In this document: positions 14,745 through 23,919 of the stretch, piece after piece
Position numbering within the stretch: the stretch's first letter is position 1
How the letters are laid out: each line of letters opens with the position of its first letter
DNA from: Acidimicrobiales bacterium
GTDB lineage: Bacteria; Actinomycetota; Acidimicrobiia; Acidimicrobiales; SZUA-35
Direction of reading: 5' to 3'
Length of the DNA stretch: 53,186 nt
Assembly: GCA_020628065.1 (NCBI GenBank)
Contig: JAHDFR010000010.1
Coordinates: 1 to 53,186 of the forward strand
The notes under the pieces: generated by a model
The model's input: the letters and a program-made list of their open reading frames with translations, nothing else
Database searches by the model: none
What the model was told of the DNA's origin: nothing
Made by a program: the position numbers and the translations under genes

Positions 14745-16001
14745 TCAAGCTTGTGTAAAGCCCGTTTCGGGACCGGCCTGAGGCTGGTCGTCGTCGGCTA
14801 GTCGCTCGGCTAGACCGTCCAGCACCCGGATCATGTTGCTCCGGTGTTCGGCCAGGCGTCGCTCGATGATGCGGGGCTCAAGCTCGGGCCGAGAACTGAT
14901 GACCTGGGTTATACCCGACGGACCCGGTCCGAGATTCATGGTGAAACGAACCCGGACCCCGCCTGCTATCGGCTCGAGATCAAATCTCCATCGGGCTCCA
15001 GGATTGTCGCGATCACTGGTGACCCATCCGAAGGTGCGTCGATCAACGTAGTGACTGACAAAACACTCGACCTCCCATTGGCCCCGGGCCTCATGAGTAT
15101 TGGTACCGATAAACGACGAACCGACAGCCAATTGGCCGTCATCCACCCGCCTCGCCCCCAGAAATTCGGTGCTGTAGTCGGCCGGCATCGAAATGTCGGA
15201 TATTGCCTCCCACACCTTCTCAAGCGGGGCGCGCACGTCATGCTCGACCACCGTTCCCGGTCCGTCCGCCATTGTCGGCGGGAAACTGGGCCCCCGATCG
15301 TAGATGCGCCCGAAGCCGTCGACATAGGTGATGTCCCGAGCCGGGTAGCGGGGAGCGGGCGAGAACTCTGTACCTACCGTCCAGGCCACGGGCAACATGG
15401 CGATCTGGGTCACGGTGTCGGGTATGTCGAGCAGTTCGGCGATGTCGTCTTCGTTGTTCAAGATGGCGGTGGTCCATGCCGTACCCAAGCCTCGGGCCCG
15501 AAGGGCCACGCAGAAACTCCAGGCGGCCTGGATGACCGAATCGAACAGTCCCGGCCGTCCACTGCCATCGTGCCGTCCGATGATGGTGGGAATGACGATC
15601 ACGGGAACCCGAGCCAAGTTCTCGGCGAGGTGAGCGGCCGAATTCATCACCCGTTCGTTGTGGTGACCCGTTCCGGCCAGACGATCCCGCGTCTCCACCA
15701 TCCACGCCCCGGCCGACTCCATGTACAGGTCGGCAAGTTTCTGCTTCTTCTCGTCGTCGCCGACGACAATCCAGCGTCGACTCCCCTGGTTTCCACCGGT
15801 GGGTGCTTGTTCGGCCACGTCGATGCAGTCGAGGATGATCTGATGATCAACCGGTCGATTGAGATCCAGTCGACGTCGAACCGCCCGGGTGGTCGTCAAC
15901 GCGCCGTCCACCGACGCGGTATCAATCTGGCCAGCCGACTGCCTCGGTGGCGAGCCCGATGACGAAGCCGATGACGGACTCGACGGCGGAGGTGTATCCA
16001 T
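14745..16001 (-). CDS. Nitroreductase-SRPBCC (polyketide cyclase-like) fusion protein
   Basis: 418 residues in two parts. Residues about 30-235 are a flavin nitroreductase: TTTRAVRRRLDLNRPVD, AEQAPTGGNQGSRRWIVVG, a middle AAWSFCVALRARGLGTAWTT and LPVAWTVG match the NfsA/NfsB-like fold. Residues about 245-400 are an SRPBCC (START-like) ligand-binding domain: VEHDVRAPLEKVWEAISDI, WEVECFVSHYV, RFDLEPIAGGVRVRFTMNLG. One reading frame spans both with no stop, so this is a true fusion. The SRPBCC part may hold a hydrophobic substrate for reduction. The N-terminal 25 residues are Ser/Pro-rich. ATG 16001 lies 9 bases behind TACGTT. The actual reaction cannot be told from the sequence. Confidence 0.85.
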   Translation of the reverse strand: MDTPPPSSPSSASSSGSPPRQSAGQIDTASVDGALTTTRAVRRRLDLNRPVDHQIILDCIDVAEQAPTGGNQGSRRWIVVGDDEKKQKLADLYMESAGAWMVETRDRLAGTGHHNERVMNSAAHLAENLARVPVIVIPTIIGRHDGSGRPGLFDSVIQAAWSFCVALRARGLGTAWTTAILNNEDDIAELLDIPDTVTQIAMLPVAWTVGTEFSPAPRYPARDITYVDGFGRIYDRGPSFPPTMADGPGTVVEHDVRAPLEKVWEAISDISMPADYSTEFLGARRVDDGQLAVGSSFIGTNTHEARGQWEVECFVSHYVDRRTFGWVTSDRDNPGARWRFDLEPIAGGVRVRFTMNLGPGPSGITQVISSRPELEPRIIERRLAEHRSNMIRVLDGLAERLADDDQPQAGPETGFTQA

Positions 16002-16010
16002 ATCGGCCAG

Positions 16011-16016
16011 AACGTA
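16011..16016 (-). promoter_or_regulatory. Putative -10 box of the nitroreductase-SRPBCC gene
   Basis: TACGTT, 9 bases before ATG 16001. Confidence 0.35.
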
Positions 16017-16213
16017 CTCCAGGCCTCGAGTGGGTGCGAATCGACCGGCCCGGTTGCGCTGCCGGACGGCGATCTACCCATCAGAGGGCGGATCGGCGGT
16101 GGCTACCCTTGTCGCTACCGCCGCATCCAACCAACGTGTTCGACTACTCACGAGTGGCCGGTGAGCAGCCGACGGGATCAGCGGTGTTCATACGCGGATC
16201 GGAGTCCCTAGTC

Positions 16214-16672
16214 GTGCGCTTGGCCAACAGTTCCTACGGCAGTTTCATTCTCGGCTTCCTGTGTGCCGCTCTGTTGTCAACCTCGGCCGGCTTGGCCGGG
16301 TTGGGCGACGGTGAGCAACAGTACAGCCGTGGCATCGAGCCACTGTCGGCTGGATCGACGATCGACCGCCCCGTAGAGCCAGTGCCTGTTGCTGCTATCC
16401 AGGCGGCCCGATTGTGGGCAGACCTCCTGACCGACGGCTGGCATCACATTATCGATCCGATCGGTTTCGACGAGATGACCGCCGAATACTGCGTGCTGCG
16501 CCGCACCGCAGTACAGGACAAGGCCGGCCCCTACGGCGAGTTGGCTGCGTCGGAAACAGTAAACGACTGGGCCCGACAAGCCCTCGGCTACGAACATCGG
16601 ACCGGTGACGAGCGCCGCACCGTGGCCGCCCTCGTGGTCTCAATGGGCTATGGCTGCACTAGCGCAATTTGA
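16214..16672 (+). CDS. Small exported protein of unknown function
   Basis: 152 residues. GTG 16214 opens a likely signal peptide: a short polar start (RLANSSYGS), a hydrophobic core (FILGFLCAALLSTSAGLAGL), then GDGEQQ. The mature part is soluble and mixed alpha-helical by composition, with no motif I recognise; it has two cysteines (C in EYCVLRR and GYGCTS). The reading frame is open much further upstream, but that part has no protein-like character and overlaps the divergent fusion gene. GGAG lies 11 bases before the GTG, a weak site. The start is therefore uncertain. Confidence 0.55.
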   Translation: MRLANSSYGSFILGFLCAALLSTSAGLAGLGDGEQQYSRGIEPLSAGSTIDRPVEPVPVAAIQAARLWADLLTDGWHHIIDPIGFDEMTAEYCVLRRTAVQDKAGPYGELAASETVNDWARQALGYEHRTGDERRTVAALVVSMGYGCTSAI

Positions 16673-16953
16673 CCTAGCGGGCGGGTGCCCGGTCAATAAG
16701 ACCACCTAGCCCAAAGCCCGATACCACCTGAAGGTGGGTAATAGTCCCCAGCACCATCAGGGCGACCTTACGCCGTATGAGAACTGGTACCCACAGGTCT
16801 GTTCCGAGGCAGCGGCGTTATCTAGTCTCTCCGTAGGACATCGTCTTTTTGGTCGAGATGCAGGCACATGGGTGTCGAAATCGATCGAGGCGATTGTGGC
16901 TAACTTGTAGGCAGCGGCGGCTTGCAAGTTGCTAGAGGGAAAGGGACGGGCGC
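16673..16953. other. Leader region of the glycan island with hairpins
   Basis: No gene was seen. ACCACC/GGTGGGT forms a small hairpin at 16723-16739. AACTTG (16902-16907) and CAAGTT (16925-16930) form an inverted repeat 24 bases before the start codon of the next gene. TAGTCT near 16822 could be a -10 box, giving a leader of about 120 bases. Confidence 0.35.
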
Positions 16954-19395
16954 ATGGGAACAGAGTCACGCCACCGCGTTGACGTAATCGGCAAACACCT
17001 TCAGATCGGTCCGGATCGTTTTGTCGTTCGGGGCACGACCTACGGTTCGTTTCTCCCCCGTCATGACGGTGCCCGATATCCGGAGCCTCGCCGCCTCCGT
17101 CACGACCTCGAAGCCATGTCTTCCATGGGGTTCAACACCATCCGAACCTACGACGTGCCACCGGTCGATCTACTTCAGACAGCTGACGAACTTGATCTGC
17201 GGGTCCTGGTTGGCCTGCACTACCAGGACTGGCGTTATGAGCCGACCCCGGGCCGCGCCGCCAACCAGCGAATCGTCGACCGCGGCCTACGACAGGTCGC
17301 CGCACTGTTCGATCGGATTGATGAGTCCGGATGTGACCGGGCAACCATTCTCGGGGTGTCCGTCGGCAATGAGGTACCGGGCGACCTGGTTCGAGTCCAT
17401 GGTGCGACCGCGGTCGAGGACGTACTGACGCACCTCATTGATGAGGTTCATGCCTACGACAGCGAACTCCTGGCCACCTACACCAACTATCCCACTACCG
17501 AATATCTCAACCCGGCCAATCAAGACGTGGTGACCTTCAACGTTTTCTTGGAGGAGTCGGGAGCATTCCGACGCTATCTCAAGCATCTGCAGGTCGTCTC
17601 CGGCCAACGCCCGTTGCTCGTGACCGAGCTGGGTTTGGCCTCAGGGGTCCACGGTGTCTCCCGCCAGGCCGAGGTGCTGAACCACCAGCTGGCGGCCGTC
17701 GCCGAGGTTGGCTGCGCCGGCGCCACCGTCTTCTCCTGGACCGATGAATGGGGCGTTGACGGCCAAGCGGTTCCTGGATGGGGCTTCGGTCTAACTGATG
17801 ATGACCGCCAGGCCAAGCCGGCCGCAGCCACAGCCGCATCATGGGCCAGGTCCAGCTTGAAGGACCTGAGGACCGATTGGCCTCGGGTCAGCGTGGTGGT
17901 CTGCGCCTACAACGAGGAACAGACCATCGTCGAATGCCTCGAATCACTGGAGCGCTCCGACTATCCGGATCTCGAAGTCATCGTTTGTGATGACGGATCC
18001 ACCGATGCCACCCTTGAGCTGAGCCGCCGCTTTCCGTTCACCGTGCTGCCACTCCCCCACGGAGGTCTGAGCCGAGCGCGCAACGCCGGCGCCGACCGGG
18101 CAACCGGCGAGATCGTAGCCTTCCTCGATGCCGACGCCATGTGCGATCGTCAATGGCCGTGGCACCTGGCTTTGGCCTTCGACGACCCTGAAGTGTCGGC
18201 CGTCGGTGGCCCCAACCTGCCGGTTCCGGGAGCAGGCTTGGTGGAACGGGCCGTCGCCCTCTCGCCCGGGTCGCCGACCGAAGTACTCACCGGCGATGAC
18301 CGGGCGGAGCACATCGCCGGCTGCAACATGGCTTTTAGACCGTCGGCTCTGTCCGGAATCGGTGGCTTTAATCCCCGTTACACAGCAGCGGGCGACGACG
18401 TCGACGTCTGTTGGAAACTCCTTGACCGGGGTTTGGCGATTGGGTTCTCCCCGTCGGCACAGGTGCTCCATCACCGTCGGTCCACCGTTGCCGGATATCT
18501 CAGACAGCAGCGGGGCTACGGTCGCGCCGAGGCTCTGCTGGCATCCGCTCATCCGGGCCGATTCAACCGTCTGGGTCAAGCCAGATGGTCGGGCTTTATC
18601 TACGGCGGCGTCGGCCTGCTCCCTCGCCTGCTTCGTCCGGTGGTCTATCACGGACACCAGGGTTCGGCCCCCTTCCAGCCGATCAGCGTGAATCGTTCAG
18701 CGGTAGCGCTGTCATGGGCGACAGCGCTATTACCGGCACTGTTGATGGTCGGACTGGCCACGGCAGTGGCCGCCCTTGCCGTTCCGGCTCTCGCCGTCAT
18801 ACCGGCAGTTGTTGCCGCCACCTTGTCCGTCTTCGCCGTCGCCGTCGCTTTCTCCGTTGACGTTGACCGGGACGAACCCGAGCCGCTGAAGCTAAGGGCG
18901 TTGGTGGCCGCCTTGCATGTCGCCCAACCCGTGGTTCGAACCTGGGGACGTGTCGCAACCCGAACGCCTGCGAACGAAACGACATCGACGTCCGATGGAT
19001 CGGCGGAGGTCTCATGGAGTGGGGATCGTCTCACTTGGTTGGCCGACCTTGAGATCCGTCTACGTTCGCTCCGGTTGCCGGTGGTCCACACTGGAGCAGA
19101 GTCGCGCTGGGACTTGACCGTTCCCCTCGGGCCTTTGGCAACAGCCGGGGTCGCCACCGGGGTGGCTTGGGAGTGGACACCGCACGCCCGGATTGACTAC
19201 CGGCCTCGCTCTTTGGCTGTACTGGCCGCAGGACTCGCTGTCGTCAGCATGGCCATTTGGTCTCTTGCTGCGGGAGCGGTAGCAGGACTGCTGGTTGCTG
19301 TGGCCGCAGCGTTTTCGTTTGGGCGACTTCGGCAGGTTCGATCTGCCCTGGCAGCTTCCACCGCTTCGGCCCTCGGCCACGACAACCTTGCCTGA
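16954..19395 (+). CDS. Glycoside hydrolase (clan GH-A-like)-GT2 glycosyltransferase fusion, membrane protein
   Basis: 813 residues. Residues 10-300 form a TIM-barrel glycosidase-like domain with FNTIRTYDVP, SVGNEVPGD (putative acid/base E140) and VTELGLA (putative nucleophile E225), as in GH2/GH5-type enzymes. Residues 310-530 form a family 2 glycosyltransferase with DDGS (346-349), DAD (392-394), GDDVD (480-484) and RQQRGYG (517-523), resembling the Q/R-rich acceptor-site motif of processive enzymes. Membrane helices follow at about 585-640 and 740-795, with no hydrophobic start. The pairing suggests synthesis and trimming or transglycosylation of a beta-glycan. GGGA precedes ATG 16954. It opens the glycan island. 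Activity of each half is inferred from motifs. Confidence 0.85.
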   Translation: MGTESRHRVDVIGKHLQIGPDRFVVRGTTYGSFLPRHDGARYPEPRRLRHDLEAMSSMGFNTIRTYDVPPVDLLQTADELDLRVLVGLHYQDWRYEPTPGRAANQRIVDRGLRQVAALFDRIDESGCDRATILGVSVGNEVPGDLVRVHGATAVEDVLTHLIDEVHAYDSELLATYTNYPTTEYLNPANQDVVTFNVFLEESGAFRRYLKHLQVVSGQRPLLVTELGLASGVHGVSRQAEVLNHQLAAVAEVGCAGATVFSWTDEWGVDGQAVPGWGFGLTDDDRQAKPAAATAASWARSSLKDLRTDWPRVSVVVCAYNEEQTIVECLESLERSDYPDLEVIVCDDGSTDATLELSRRFPFTVLPLPHGGLSRARNAGADRATGEIVAFLDADAMCDRQWPWHLALAFDDPEVSAVGGPNLPVPGAGLVERAVALSPGSPTEVLTGDDRAEHIAGCNMAFRPSALSGIGGFNPRYTAAGDDVDVCWKLLDRGLAIGFSPSAQVLHHRRSTVAGYLRQQRGYGRAEALLASAHPGRFNRLGQARWSGFIYGGVGLLPRLLRPVVYHGHQGSAPFQPISVNRSAVALSWATALLPALLMVGLATAVAALAVPALAVIPAVVAATLSVFAVAVAFSVDVDRDEPEPLKLRALVAALHVAQPVVRTWGRVATRTPANETTSTSDGSAEVSWSGDRLTWLADLEIRLRSLRLPVVHTGAESRWDLTVPLGPLATAGVATGVAWEWTPHARIDYRPRSLAVLAAGLAVVSMAIWSLAAGAVAGLLVAVAAAFSFGRLRQVRSALAASTASALGHDNLA

Positions 19396-19425
19396 CGGTC
19401 AGGAGACTGACCGACCCGAGGATGT

Positions 19426-20610
19426 TCAGTGATCGGCCAACCCCACGCTCAGCAGTTCGGGCAGAACAACCCGATGGCTGAAGACGTCAGATGCCCACTG
19501 CTGCGCCGCCGCTTGGTGTCGTTGATAGTCGTTCATCACGTCAAGCAGTTGGCCAAGGGCGTCATCCCCCGTCCGCCACGTCAGCAAGCCACCATCGGGG
19601 CCGGGGAAACGATCACGGTCGAACCCAGTGTCCTGCACCACGACCGGTCTGCCCGACGCCAAATAGCAGACGCTGCGATCGCTGACCCAGCCGGTTCGAA
19701 GCCCAACGTAGGCCTGTTTGGCTACGGAGAACTCTCCTACCGAGGACGTGATGTGCCGCTCGTAGCGGTCAAGAAGAAGCGAGGTCTCCTGGGCATCGAC
19801 AATCACCCAGCCGTCGGCCTTCAACCGTTCGGCCGCGGCGGCGTCCCCTCCGGCCAGCGCCAGTTCAAGGTAGGTGGACTTATTGCCTGCGGCACGAAAT
19901 CGACCGGCCAGGTCGCCAAGCCGATCAAGTTCCGGCGCTTTCTGACCGTAGGTGCGTCCGTCGACTTCGATGGTGCCGTAGGCGTCGAGATTGGCCACTG
20001 TGGTGAACCCACCATCGAGAAGTGGATTCACCCCGGTGGTCAACGGCGACCAATGGTCGACGATCACCGGCGGCACGGTCGGCGTCCACTGCAGTCCCTC
20101 CAGATGTGGGATGAGACAATCCGGATTTCCGATGTTCGTCCCGTAGGTGAACAACCGGTCGTAGGAGCGAAGGTGGGGCGCACCGAAGCGACCGGCCTGG
20201 GTAAATCCTGGATCCATGTCAACCAGCGCCGTCCGTCGGCATCGTTCGAACTCGTCGAGCTGGCAGACGCCGCCCAGATTCAACAACAGGTCGCAGCCGT
20301 CGAAAGCGCCGAGCACCTCATTTCGACCGGTACCGAACCAAGTCACCGTCTTACGATCGAAATACCAGATGGGAGTGGACGGTGCGCCGAGATGATCAAG
20401 CACCCGGCGCATAACACCCATCCCGTAGGTCGGGTCGTCGCCGTAGTCCCCGGTGGTCGGGTCGTAGCAGGCCTGCTCCCAGCCGCTCTCCTCCAAATAG
20501 AAAACCCGGTGACCGAGCCGCTCCAGCCCGGCAACGTAGTGGGCGAAAGCCAGCACCATGCCGACAAGGGGAAATCGCACGGCGTACCCGGTTACGATGA
20601 CGTCTGCCAC
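19426..20610 (-). CDS. Glycosyltransferase-like protein, paralogue 1
   Basis: 394 residues. It resembles the proteins encoded at 20706 and 22684. All share an N-terminal pattern HYVAGLERLGHRVFYLEESG and a C-terminal block GEFSVAKQ... RTGWVSDRSVCYLASGRPVV.QDTGF, the latter typical of GT-B (GT1/GT4-like) donor-binding halves. There is no membrane helix. The frame is open to 20727, overlapping the divergent neighbour. GTG 20610 lies exactly 7 bases behind TAGGGT and just before the conserved part, so I start there. It faces away from the rest of the island, sharing a roughly 95-base promoter region with paralogue 2. The sugar and acceptor are unknown. Confidence 0.7.
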   Translation of the reverse strand: MADVIVTGYAVRFPLVGMVLAFAHYVAGLERLGHRVFYLEESGWEQACYDPTTGDYGDDPTYGMGVMRRVLDHLGAPSTPIWYFDRKTVTWFGTGRNEVLGAFDGCDLLLNLGGVCQLDEFERCRRTALVDMDPGFTQAGRFGAPHLRSYDRLFTYGTNIGNPDCLIPHLEGLQWTPTVPPVIVDHWSPLTTGVNPLLDGGFTTVANLDAYGTIEVDGRTYGQKAPELDRLGDLAGRFRAAGNKSTYLELALAGGDAAAAERLKADGWVIVDAQETSLLLDRYERHITSSVGEFSVAKQAYVGLRTGWVSDRSVCYLASGRPVVVQDTGFDRDRFPGPDGGLLTWRTGDDALGQLLDVMNDYQRHQAAAQQWASDVFSHRVVLPELLSVGLADH

Positions 20611-20617
20611 CACGCCA

Positions 20618-20623
20618 ACCCTA
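20618..20623 (-). promoter_or_regulatory. Putative -10 box of glycosyltransferase paralogue 1
   Basis: TAGGGT, 7 bases before GTG 20610. It supports this start over the upstream in-frame codons. Confidence 0.45.
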
Positions 20624-20705
20624 ACCGGATGCAACCGGCGGAGAGGCCCACGGGGCGCACTACCTGTTCTGACCGCCGGCACCACTGTGAGGAGGGAGTC
20701 CGCCC

Positions 20706-21932
20706 GTGAACGACGCCGCACCGACACGCCACGGACCCGCAGCTCGTGGAACGAAAGGCCGGATCGTGGTTGCCGGCATTCTGTTTTTCAACCCCGTCGG
20801 GGGCGTCGTCTATCAAGCTTTGCACTATCTGCTCGGGCTGAGACAGCTCGGGTACGACGTGTACTACGTGGAGGACACCAGTTGGTGGTCGCTCGACCCG
20901 AAAGCCGGGGACTTCTCCCCTGATCCGACGGCCAGCATCGAGCTGGTTCGCCCGATTCTTGACAAGTACGGGTTTGGTGACCGCTGGGCCTACCGGCGGA
21001 CCAACGCCCAGGACGAGCCGCGGCGTTGTTGGGGAATGACCGATCAAGCTGTTTTGGATCTCTACCGCTCATGTGATGCCTGGCTGAACGTCACCGGGTC
21101 GCAGACGGTTTGGGACGACGTGGCCTTGTGCCGCAAGCGGATACTGGTTGAAACCGACCCGATCTCGGCTCAGATCGATGTAGCCAACGGCCGACAGCAG
21201 ACTATCGATCATCTCGACGCCCATCATCTGCACTTCACCTTCGGCGAAACGATGACTCCCGCAACGTGCCCGGTCCCTTTGGGCCCATACCGTTGGATGC
21301 CGACCAGGCAACCGGTTGCCATGGATCTGTGGTCGGACCTGGCCGGACCCACTGCTGCACCTTCTCACAACCGTTTCACCTCAATCACCAGCTGGCACGA
21401 TGACAACAAGGACCGGGTCTACGACGGCGTGTCGTACCGGTGGACCAAGGACGCCGAGTTCCTCAATGTCATCGACCTTCCGGCTCGACACCCCGGACGG
21501 TTTGAGCTGGCGGTTACCGGCCGGGTCGACGGCGACGTTCCCGCCCTGAGAGCCGCCGGGTGGAAGCTGGGTGATGCCTTGGCCCTCTCGGCCGAGTGCG
21601 CTGACTACCAACGATTCATCGGTGACAGTTACGGGGAGTTCACCGTGGCTCGGCAACAGTACACGCTGCCCCGAACCGGCTGGTTCAGCGACCGTAGCGC
21701 CACCTACCTGGCCGCAGGCCGACCGGTCATCACCCAGCAGACCGGCTTCTCCGATGTGATTCCCAGTGGATCAGGGCTGTACGCCTGGGAATCGGTTGAC
21801 GACATCTCGGCCGCTGTCGAGGCCATCGACGCCGACCCTCGGAAGGCTCGCGCTGACGCCCTGGACATCGCCCACAGCTACTTCGCCACCGATGTGGTCC
21901 TCACATCACTGATGGATCGGGCAGGCCTGTGA
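20706..21932 (+). CDS. Glycosyltransferase-like protein, paralogue 2
   Basis: 408 residues, related to paralogues 1 and 3. N-terminal NPVGGVVYQALHYLLGLRQLGYDVYYVED and C-terminal YGEFTVARQQYTLPRTGWFSDRSATYLAAGRPVITQQTGF align with them; the C-terminal block looks like the nucleotide-sugar half of a GT-B enzyme. GTG 20706 has GGAGGGAG 7 bases upstream, a strong ribosome site. The stop overlaps the start of the deacetylase gene (GTGA), so it heads a tightly coupled run of genes up to the FHA-ABC gene. No signal peptide or membrane helix is visible, placing it in the cytoplasm. Substrate unknown. Confidence 0.7.
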   Translation: MNDAAPTRHGPAARGTKGRIVVAGILFFNPVGGVVYQALHYLLGLRQLGYDVYYVEDTSWWSLDPKAGDFSPDPTASIELVRPILDKYGFGDRWAYRRTNAQDEPRRCWGMTDQAVLDLYRSCDAWLNVTGSQTVWDDVALCRKRILVETDPISAQIDVANGRQQTIDHLDAHHLHFTFGETMTPATCPVPLGPYRWMPTRQPVAMDLWSDLAGPTAAPSHNRFTSITSWHDDNKDRVYDGVSYRWTKDAEFLNVIDLPARHPGRFELAVTGRVDGDVPALRAAGWKLGDALALSAECADYQRFIGDSYGEFTVARQQYTLPRTGWFSDRSATYLAAGRPVITQQTGFSDVIPSGSGLYAWESVDDISAAVEAIDADPRKARADALDIAHSYFATDVVLTSLMDRAGL

Positions 21933-22687
21933 TCGCCGACCCACAACCCGAAACACTCACCAGTAGATACCTGATTGTCAATGCCGACGACTTCGGCGCA
22001 GGCCACGGCGTGAACGAAGGGATTATCGCCGTTCATCGGGCGGGTGTTCTCACCAGCGCCAGCTTGATGGTCACCCAGCCAGCCGCCGAAGCGGCAGCGG
22101 CGTTGGCCACCGAATACCCGGAATTGTCGGTTGGGCTGCACACCGATCTGACCGGTGAGGGCGGCCCTCCCCGCATTGACATAGACGATCCTTCCGCCGC
22201 CGAGTTCGAGCTGCGCACACAGCTCGAACGCTTCGCCGATCTCGTCGGACAGCCGCCAAGCCATCTGGACGCCCACCACAATCTGCATCGCCACCCGCCG
22301 CTCACCCCGGTGTTTGTCACGGTGTCGGCCGAGATGGGCATACCGCTTCGGGAGAACTGCCCGGTTCGTTACTTCCCCGACTTCTACGCTCAATGGGACG
22401 ACCAGACCCACCCGGAGCAGGTGACCCCGGCCAATCTTCGGTCGATGTTGCTGGCCGACGTCAAGCCTGGCATCACCGAACTGTCATGTCACCCCGGCTA
22501 CTACGACGAGGCCTTTGACTCGGTCTATCACCTCGAACGGCAGCTGGAGTTGGCAACTCTCCTCGATCCCGACCTTCCGTCTTTTCTCGCTGCCAACGAC
22601 ATCCAGTTGATCAACTACCACCAGGCCAGCGCCCTCTTGGCCGGACCCGGTTGGCCCGCCGACCTTGGGAAGACCACCGCACCGTGA
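21929..22687 (+). CDS. YdjC/ChbG-family carbohydrate deacetylase
   Basis: 252 residues. VNADDFGAGHGVNEGI (residues 18-33) carries the metal-binding Asp pair of the YdjC/ChbG fold; SVGLHTDLTGEGG and SHLDAHHNLHRHP supply the histidines, and ELSCHPGYYDE closes the active site. Family members deacetylate N-acetylated di- or oligosaccharides such as chitobiose; related hopanoid-linked enzymes act on N-acetylglucosamine lipids. Here it lies among glycosyltransferases, so deacetylation of an N-acetyl sugar in the exported glycan is likely but inferred. The start GTG 21929 overlaps the previous stop by 4 bases, and its stop overlaps the next GTG at 22684. Confidence 0.87.
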   Translation: MIADPQPETLTSRYLIVNADDFGAGHGVNEGIIAVHRAGVLTSASLMVTQPAAEAAAALATEYPELSVGLHTDLTGEGGPPRIDIDDPSAAEFELRTQLERFADLVGQPPSHLDAHHNLHRHPPLTPVFVTVSAEMGIPLRENCPVRYFPDFYAQWDDQTHPEQVTPANLRSMLLADVKPGITELSCHPGYYDEAFDSVYHLERQLELATLLDPDLPSFLAANDIQLINYHQASALLAGPGWPADLGKTTAP

Positions 22688-23919
22688 CCACTGTTGCGTT
22701 GTCGCCGACCGGCACGGCTTCGTTTCCTGATGGGGGCGGCCACTGGTGGGTGTACCTTCAGTACGCGCTGGGACTTCGTGACCTTGGTCTGAACGTGCTG
22801 TGGGTTGAACGATGCACCGAGACCTCCGAGCTCAACCGGGCGAGACAGATCCTGGCATCGTTCGGCTTTGCCCACGACGAGGTGTTGCTGTACGAAATAG
22901 GCGACGACGGTCAAGAGACCGGTGAAGGCGATCTCGTCTGGCTGACGACCGACACCAAGACCGCCGAGTCGGCTCTGGGTCGATGCGAAGCACTTCTCAA
23001 TTTCGACTATGACGCCCCTCCGTCAGTGGTCGACCTGCCCGGACAATCGGCCCTCATCGATATCGACCCCGGTTTAATGCAGACCTGGTGGGCCAAAGGA
23101 GAAATCTCACCGCCGGCCCACGACTTCTGGTTCACGACCGGCGAAACCGTCGGAACCGAGACGGCTCTGTTTCCGTCATGTGGTGTCGAGTGGATCCAAA
23201 TCAGGCCATGTGTTCACCTGCCCTCCTGGCCGGTGATTGACGGTCCTGGGAACGGCCGGTTCACCACCGTCACCAGTTGGTGGGGGCGGGAATGGCTACG
23301 TCTCGGCGACGGAACCGTACTGGACAACAACAAGCGGGCCGCTTTCCTGGCCTACCTCGATCTACCCACCAAGACCAGGGCCGAGCTTGAACTCGCCGCC
23401 TACTTCGGCCGGTCAGACGACGTCAACAACTCCTTCGGGTCGGACCCAACAAACTGGGAGATGGTCTCGCCTGAGACGGTCGGCGACGACCGAGATGACG
23501 TCGCGGCGTTGCTGGCCAACGGCTGGCAGGTGGCCCGAAGCTCCGTCGTGGCTGCGGACCCGGGGCACTACCGACGCTATATACAGGCTTCGTCCGGCGA
23601 GTTCAGTTGTGTCAAGCCGTCATGTCGACTGTTCTCCAACGCCTGGGTCAGCGACCGAACATTGTGCTACCTGGCCAGCGGACGGCCGGTCGTAACTGAA
23701 GACACCGGGCCGAGCGCCGTGCTCGACAGCGGGGCCGGTCTTATCCGTTTTGATTCGTTGGATGGGGCCGCCGCCGCTCTGGACGAGGTTCAAGCCGACT
23801 ACGGCCTCCATAGTCAGGCCGCCCGCCAATTGGCCGAGGACCACTTCTCAGCTGCGGCCAACGTCGGCCGGATCATCGACGTAATGACCGCCGCTGGGCA
23901 ATACAGCGCCGGTCAATGA
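22684..23919 (+). CDS. Glycosyltransferase-like protein, paralogue 3
   Basis: 411 residues. N-terminal GGGHWWVYLQYALGLRDLGLNVLWVE and C-terminal SSGEFSCVKPSCRLFSNAWVSDRTLCYLASGRPVV mark it as the third member of the island's GT-B-like group, the most divergent in the middle. The frame is open from 22651, but GTG 22684 overlaps the deacetylase stop (GTGA) and begins VTTVALSPTG, the natural start. Its TGA overlaps the first ABC exporter's ATG. Three related enzymes in a row suggest successive additions of similar sugars; this is inference from paralogy and coupling. Confidence 0.7.
   Translation: MTTVALSPTGTASFPDGGGHWWVYLQYALGLRDLGLNVLWVERCTETSELNRARQILASFGFAHDEVLLYEIGDDGQETGEGDLVWLTTDTKTAESALGRCEALLNFDYDAPPSVVDLPGQSALIDIDPGLMQTWWAKGEISPPAHDFWFTTGETVGTETALFPSCGVEWIQIRPCVHLPSWPVIDGPGNGRFTTVTSWWGREWLRLGDGTVLDNNKRAAFLAYLDLPTKTRAELELAAYFGRSDDVNNSFGSDPTNWEMVSPETVGDDRDDVAALLANGWQVARSSVVAADPGHYRRYIQASSGEFSCVKPSCRLFSNAWVSDRTLCYLASGRPVVTEDTGPSAVLDSGAGLIRFDSLDGAAAALDEVQADYGLHSQAARQLAEDHFSAAANVGRIIDVMTAAGQYSAGQ

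Noticed and set aside
14844-15962. 372-codon plus-strand frame opposite the nitroreductase-SRPBCC fusion
   Set aside because: Same reason: the minus strand has recognisable domains, the plus frame none.
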